A stretch of 43,939 bases of DNA from NCBI RefSeq assembly GCF_900109045.1, contig NZ_FNYL01000024.1, forward strand, positions 1 through 43,939, written 5' to 3'. The translations under genes were made by a program, and so were the position numbers. The notes beneath the pieces were generated by a model. That model saw only the letters and a program-made list of their open reading frames with translations. It was not told where the DNA came from and did no database searches. Every line of letters begins with the position of its first letter. Positions within the stretch are counted from its first letter, which is position 1. Shown here in pieces: positions 42,018 through 43,939 of the stretch. This DNA is from Dyadobacter sp. SG02. Its GTDB lineage: Bacteria; Bacteroidota; Bacteroidia; Cytophagales; Spirosomataceae.

Positions 42018-42527
42018 TCAGCCCTGTACCTTGGCAAGATAAGTATCCAATTGGCCCCATGTTCCCTCGTAGCCCTGGTTCATGCTTTGGTTCAGGTCTG
42101 CGAAAGTTTTCTCCTGTTCCGGCGTCGCATTCACCGGTTCCGCGTGAAGTGTCAGCGTAGTGACGCCGTTGGCTTCGCTTAAAGTAATGCGGTTGTGTAC
42201 TTCCAACGGGAAATCCATCGGAAAAGGCGACGAGGTAATATTGCCCTCGGGGTCCGTGAAGGAGCTCAGAAATTCGATAGAATCCGGCTGTTGGATTCTC
42301 TGGTAGCGAAAAAGCGCCCACATCAGCATGCCGCTGCTGTCGAGTTTGTAATGCGTCCTGCCGCCTTCACGAAAGTCAAAACTCAGGACCGTGAGTGTCG
42401 ACCCTCTCGGTCCCCACCACTCCGCGAAGGCCTCCCTGGAAGCGAATGCATTGTAAACGAGTGGCCGCGGTGCTTTAAATTGGCGTACGATTTTAAGTTC
42501 TGCTTTTTGATTTACCTGGTTTTCCAT
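42018..42527 (-). CDS. SRPBCC (AHSA1-like) domain protein, second copy
   Basis: The 169-residue protein has the AHSA1 start LKIVRQFKAPRPLVYNAFASREAFAEWWGPRGS, then FDFREGGRTHYKLDSSG and VTTLTLHAEPVNATPEQEKTF, as in the first copy but with about 40 percent look-alike positions by eye. Its ATG lies 1 bp after the arsR stop, so the pair is co-translated. Ligand unknown. Confidence 0.92.
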   Translation of the reverse strand: MENQVNQKAELKIVRQFKAPRPLVYNAFASREAFAEWWGPRGSTLTVLSFDFREGGRTHYKLDSSGMLMWALFRYQRIQQPDSIEFLSSFTDPEGNITSSPFPMDFPLEVHNRITLSEANGVTTLTLHAEPVNATPEQEKTFADLNQSMNQGYEGTWGQLDTYLAKVQG

Positions 42528-42528
42528 G

Positions 42529-42870
42529 TTATTGATCGGATTGATTGTTGTTCTGAATTCGGTTTAGATAATGATCGAGAGAATCGAACTGCGTGTTCCA
42601 GAACTGCCGGTACTGATCGATCCAGGTGGACACTTCTTTCAAAGCATCCAGCTTCGCCTCACAATACCGTTCGCGTCCTTCCTGCCGCACCATCACCATT
42701 CCGCATTCCATTAAAATCTTAATGTGCTGCGAAACAGCCGGCCTGCTGATCGAAAAATTCTCTGCAATGGCATTCAGGTTCATGGATTGGTAAGCGATCA
42801 GATTGATGATCTGCCTGCGCGTAGGATCTGCAATCGCCTGAAAAACATCTCTTCTTGCTTCAACGGACAT
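42529..42870 (-). CDS. ArsR family regulator, second copy
   Basis: I start at the ATG at 42870 (MSVEARRDVFQAIADPTRR), which lines up with the first copy; the longer frame crosses the operators. The 113-residue protein has NAIAENFSISRPAVSQHIKIL as HTH (recognition helix RPAVSQHIKIL against RQAISLHVKIL in the first copy), then GMVMVRQEGRERYCEAKLDALKEVSTWIDQY. No metal site. Two 16-bp palindromes begin 4 bp upstream of its ATG and differ in half-site from those of the first copy. Confidence 0.93.
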   Translation of the reverse strand: MSVEARRDVFQAIADPTRRQIINLIAYQSMNLNAIAENFSISRPAVSQHIKILMECGMVMVRQEGRERYCEAKLDALKEVSTWIDQYRQFWNTQFDSLDHYLNRIQNNNQSDQ

Positions 42871-42874
42871 ATAT

Positions 42875-42918
42875 GTAAGTATTTGCTTACACAATATTAT
42901 ATGTAAGCAAATACTTAC
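42875..42918. promoter_or_regulatory. Two 16-bp ArsR operators with half-sites GTAAGTA and GTAAGCA
   Basis: GTAAGTATTTGCTTAC (42875-42890) and GTAAGCAAATACTTAC (42903-42918) are exact reverse complements, 28 bp apart, so the pair forms one large palindrome. Each has GTAAG/CTTAC arms. The layout matches the first ArsR module (two sites just upstream of the ATG), but the second base of the half-site is T, not C. Confidence 0.85.
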
Positions 42919-42953
42919 GCAAGTTTTCGAAGCAAATTTTTTCAAAACTTTTT

Positions 42954-43589
42954 CTAATCACTGAAAACCAAGCTATTTGAGCCGTTTTTTACCCTTTTCC
43001 AATTTCTTATATTTTCTACCATGGGAAGATTTTCGGGCATGGTACCTCCCAGCTCCTGAATAGTCTGCCGCACCTTGGTCCCTACTTCGAAATGCGTTTG
43101 ATTGGCTTTCTCTTTACCGACAATGTTCTCCCGCCGTAATTTGTCGTCAGTCTGCGTAGCGCGAAAAACATTGGCAGCTAATTCCGAGCTCCCCATGTAA
43201 TCGGGAAGGTTCTGGCTCTTTTTCAGCCCCTTTTTCTCGCGGATCGCCTTCGCATCGAGGCCACCGTACAATCCCATGTAACCATGATTCTGGAATATCG
43301 CATAGTCGATCGGCTCAACTACACCGGCTGTTTTAGCGGCTTCCGCCAGCAGAAGATTGTTCCTGGTTAGCTCACCTCTGAGAAAAAAGCTCTTTTCATC
43401 CTCTGTATTCAACTGGTTATACTCCTCCATTTGCCGGATTTCCTGCAAACGCGTTTGTACAGCGAAGTAAGTCTGCCCTAACGCGACTACTTCTTTCGCC
43501 GGATCGGCATTTTGGACGATTAAGTAGCACGCGTAGCGGGATAGCTTGGCGCTTTCTAATTCCCGAGTAGCACCTGAACCGATGATGAC
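42954..43589 (-). pseudogene. dinD: dinD-like gene truncated at its 5' end by the IS
   Basis: In one open minus-strand frame from the IS border at 43590 to 42954 there are 211 residues: IIGSGATRELESAKLSRYACYLIVQNADPAKE, GQTYFAVQTRLQEIRQ, then FFLRGELTRNNLLLAEAAKTAGVVEPIDYAIFQNHGYMGLYGGLDAKAIREKKGLKK and SELAANVFRATQTDDKLRRENIVGKEKANQTHFEVG. This matches the C-terminal two-thirds of DinD (DNA-damage-inducible protein D), which modulates RecA in E. coli. The usual N-terminal 70-90 residues and start codon are missing because the IS lies there; the first in-frame TTG (43448) could only give a shorter product. Whether any function remains is uncertain. Confidence 0.88.
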
Positions 43590-43606
43590 GGGGCTGACCC
43601 AAAAGC

Positions 43607-43645
43607 AAAAAGCCCTTTTTCTACTATGTAGAGCGAGGGCTTTTT
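43607..43645. terminator. Hairpin in the IS leader, right copy
   Basis: Identical to 290-328 in reverse complement: AAAAAGCCCT and AGGGCTTTTT arms around an inner CTAC/GTAG stem, with T-run on either strand. It separates dinD from the transposase gene. Confidence 0.7.
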
Positions 43646-43674
43646 TGTATTTTTAATTACGACATTAGAAATAC

Positions 43675-43939
43675 ATGGGCAAGATAAAAAAATCTGTTGT
43701 TTTTAAGGAATATGACCCCGGGCAATTGCTATTGTTGCCCCCTTCACTGGAAGAGCTGATCCCACAGGCACATTTGGTACGGGTTGTCAACCAGGTTGTC
43801 GACCGAATGGACATCAGCGAGCTGGTCAACCTTTACGAAGGTGGCGGCACCAGCGCCTACCATCCACGGATGCTGCTGAAAGTGTTGTTATACGCGTATT
43901 GCATGAAAATATACACGGGCAGGAAGATAGCCCGTGCGC
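43675..43939 (+). CDS. IS1182 family transposase, N-terminal part (runs off the window)
   Basis: The frame opens at the ATG at 43675 and runs to the window edge, about 88 residues, with the same motifs as the left copy (LPPSLEELIP, HLVRVVN, YHPRMLLKVLLYAY, RKIA). It differs by Asp for Glu before RMDIS, and by two silent changes. The catalytic part lies outside. Confidence 0.85.
   Translation, partial: MGKIKKSVVFKEYDPGQLLLLPPSLEELIPQAHLVRVVNQVVDRMDISELVNLYEGGGTSAYHPRMLLKVLLYAYCMKIYTGRKIARA

Larger units (their letters stand above)
43590..43939 (+). mobile_element. IS1182-like insertion sequence, right copy (end portion only)
   Basis: The segment repeats 1-345 in reverse complement with three changes. 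It starts with GGGGCTGACCCAAAAG, which marks the IS end, placed exactly where the dinD frame is cut. The transposase reads rightward out of the window. The far end of the IS is not present, so a target-site duplication cannot be checked. Confidence 0.88.

Noticed and set aside
346..43589. CRISPR arrays, tRNA and rRNA genes, integrase or phage genes
   Set aside because: I looked for regularly spaced repeats, cloverleaf patterns and integrase motifs and found none that I could support by eye.
1..43939. The segment as a composite transposon moved as a unit
   Set aside because: The IS copies are not identical, each is cut by the window edge, and the content looks like ordinary chromosomal genes. 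The inverted pair is reported, but unit movement is not supported.

Overview
The window looks like a chromosomal segment of a Cytophagales-type Bacteroidota, probably Dyadobacter or a close relative in Spirosomaceae. The reasons are a SusC/SusD pair, a type IX secretion sorting domain, LytS/LytT-type regulators, many MacB/FtsX, VOC and SRPBCC proteins, and promoters of the Bacteroidota form (TTTG, about 20 nt, TAnnTTTG). Genus-level placement is an inference from protein style only. I see no rRNA, tRNA, CRISPR array, phage module or plasmid origin.

Both edges lie inside copies of one IS1182-like insertion sequence (1-345 and 43590-43939). The copies are inverted, with transposase genes reading outward. 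They differ at three bases, so they are distinct copies rather than one duplicated read. The right copy has cut off the 5' part of a dinD-like gene.

Region by region. (a) 346-12641 is a glycan-use locus. On the minus strand it runs DUF5005-like beta-propeller, mannose-6-phosphate-isomerase-like fusion, GntR/UTRA regulator, SusC, SusD and a terminator; a multidomain GH29-like protein diverges on the plus strand. A short motif is shared by the susC promoter and the propeller-gene promoter, suggesting that the GntR protein controls both. (b) 12764-19486 holds an orphan MacB/FtsX permease, an XRE regulator, a divergent M4-type metalloprotease with repeated beta domains, and a small protein carrying a T9SS C-terminal domain. 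(c) 19610-24707 is a mix of single genes: PH-domain membrane protein, esterase, pirin, GNAT, a secreted unknown and an NmrA-like reductase. (d) 24708-27047 is an overlapping ArsR/SRPBCC/hydrolase operon with two strong operators, next to a VOC gene. (e) 27080-36757 carries a membrane-anchored esterase, a vWA protein, a lipocalin-like lipoprotein, an AraC-like regulator with a short second HTH, a LytTR two-component pair, a DUF1080 protein, a second VOC and a small lipoprotein. (f) 36790-39898 has an orphan imuA-like gene with an upstream palindrome, a small exported protein and a class C-like serine hydrolase. (g) 39913-43589 holds a PHB-depolymerase-like esterase, a third VOC, an unknown, a second ArsR/SRPBCC module with its own diverged operators, and the truncated dinD.

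The most informative signals are the paired ArsR modules with related but different 16-bp operators, the putative GntR operator shared across the glycan locus, and the IS-truncated dinD. I did not find a clearly unprecedented multi-gene system.
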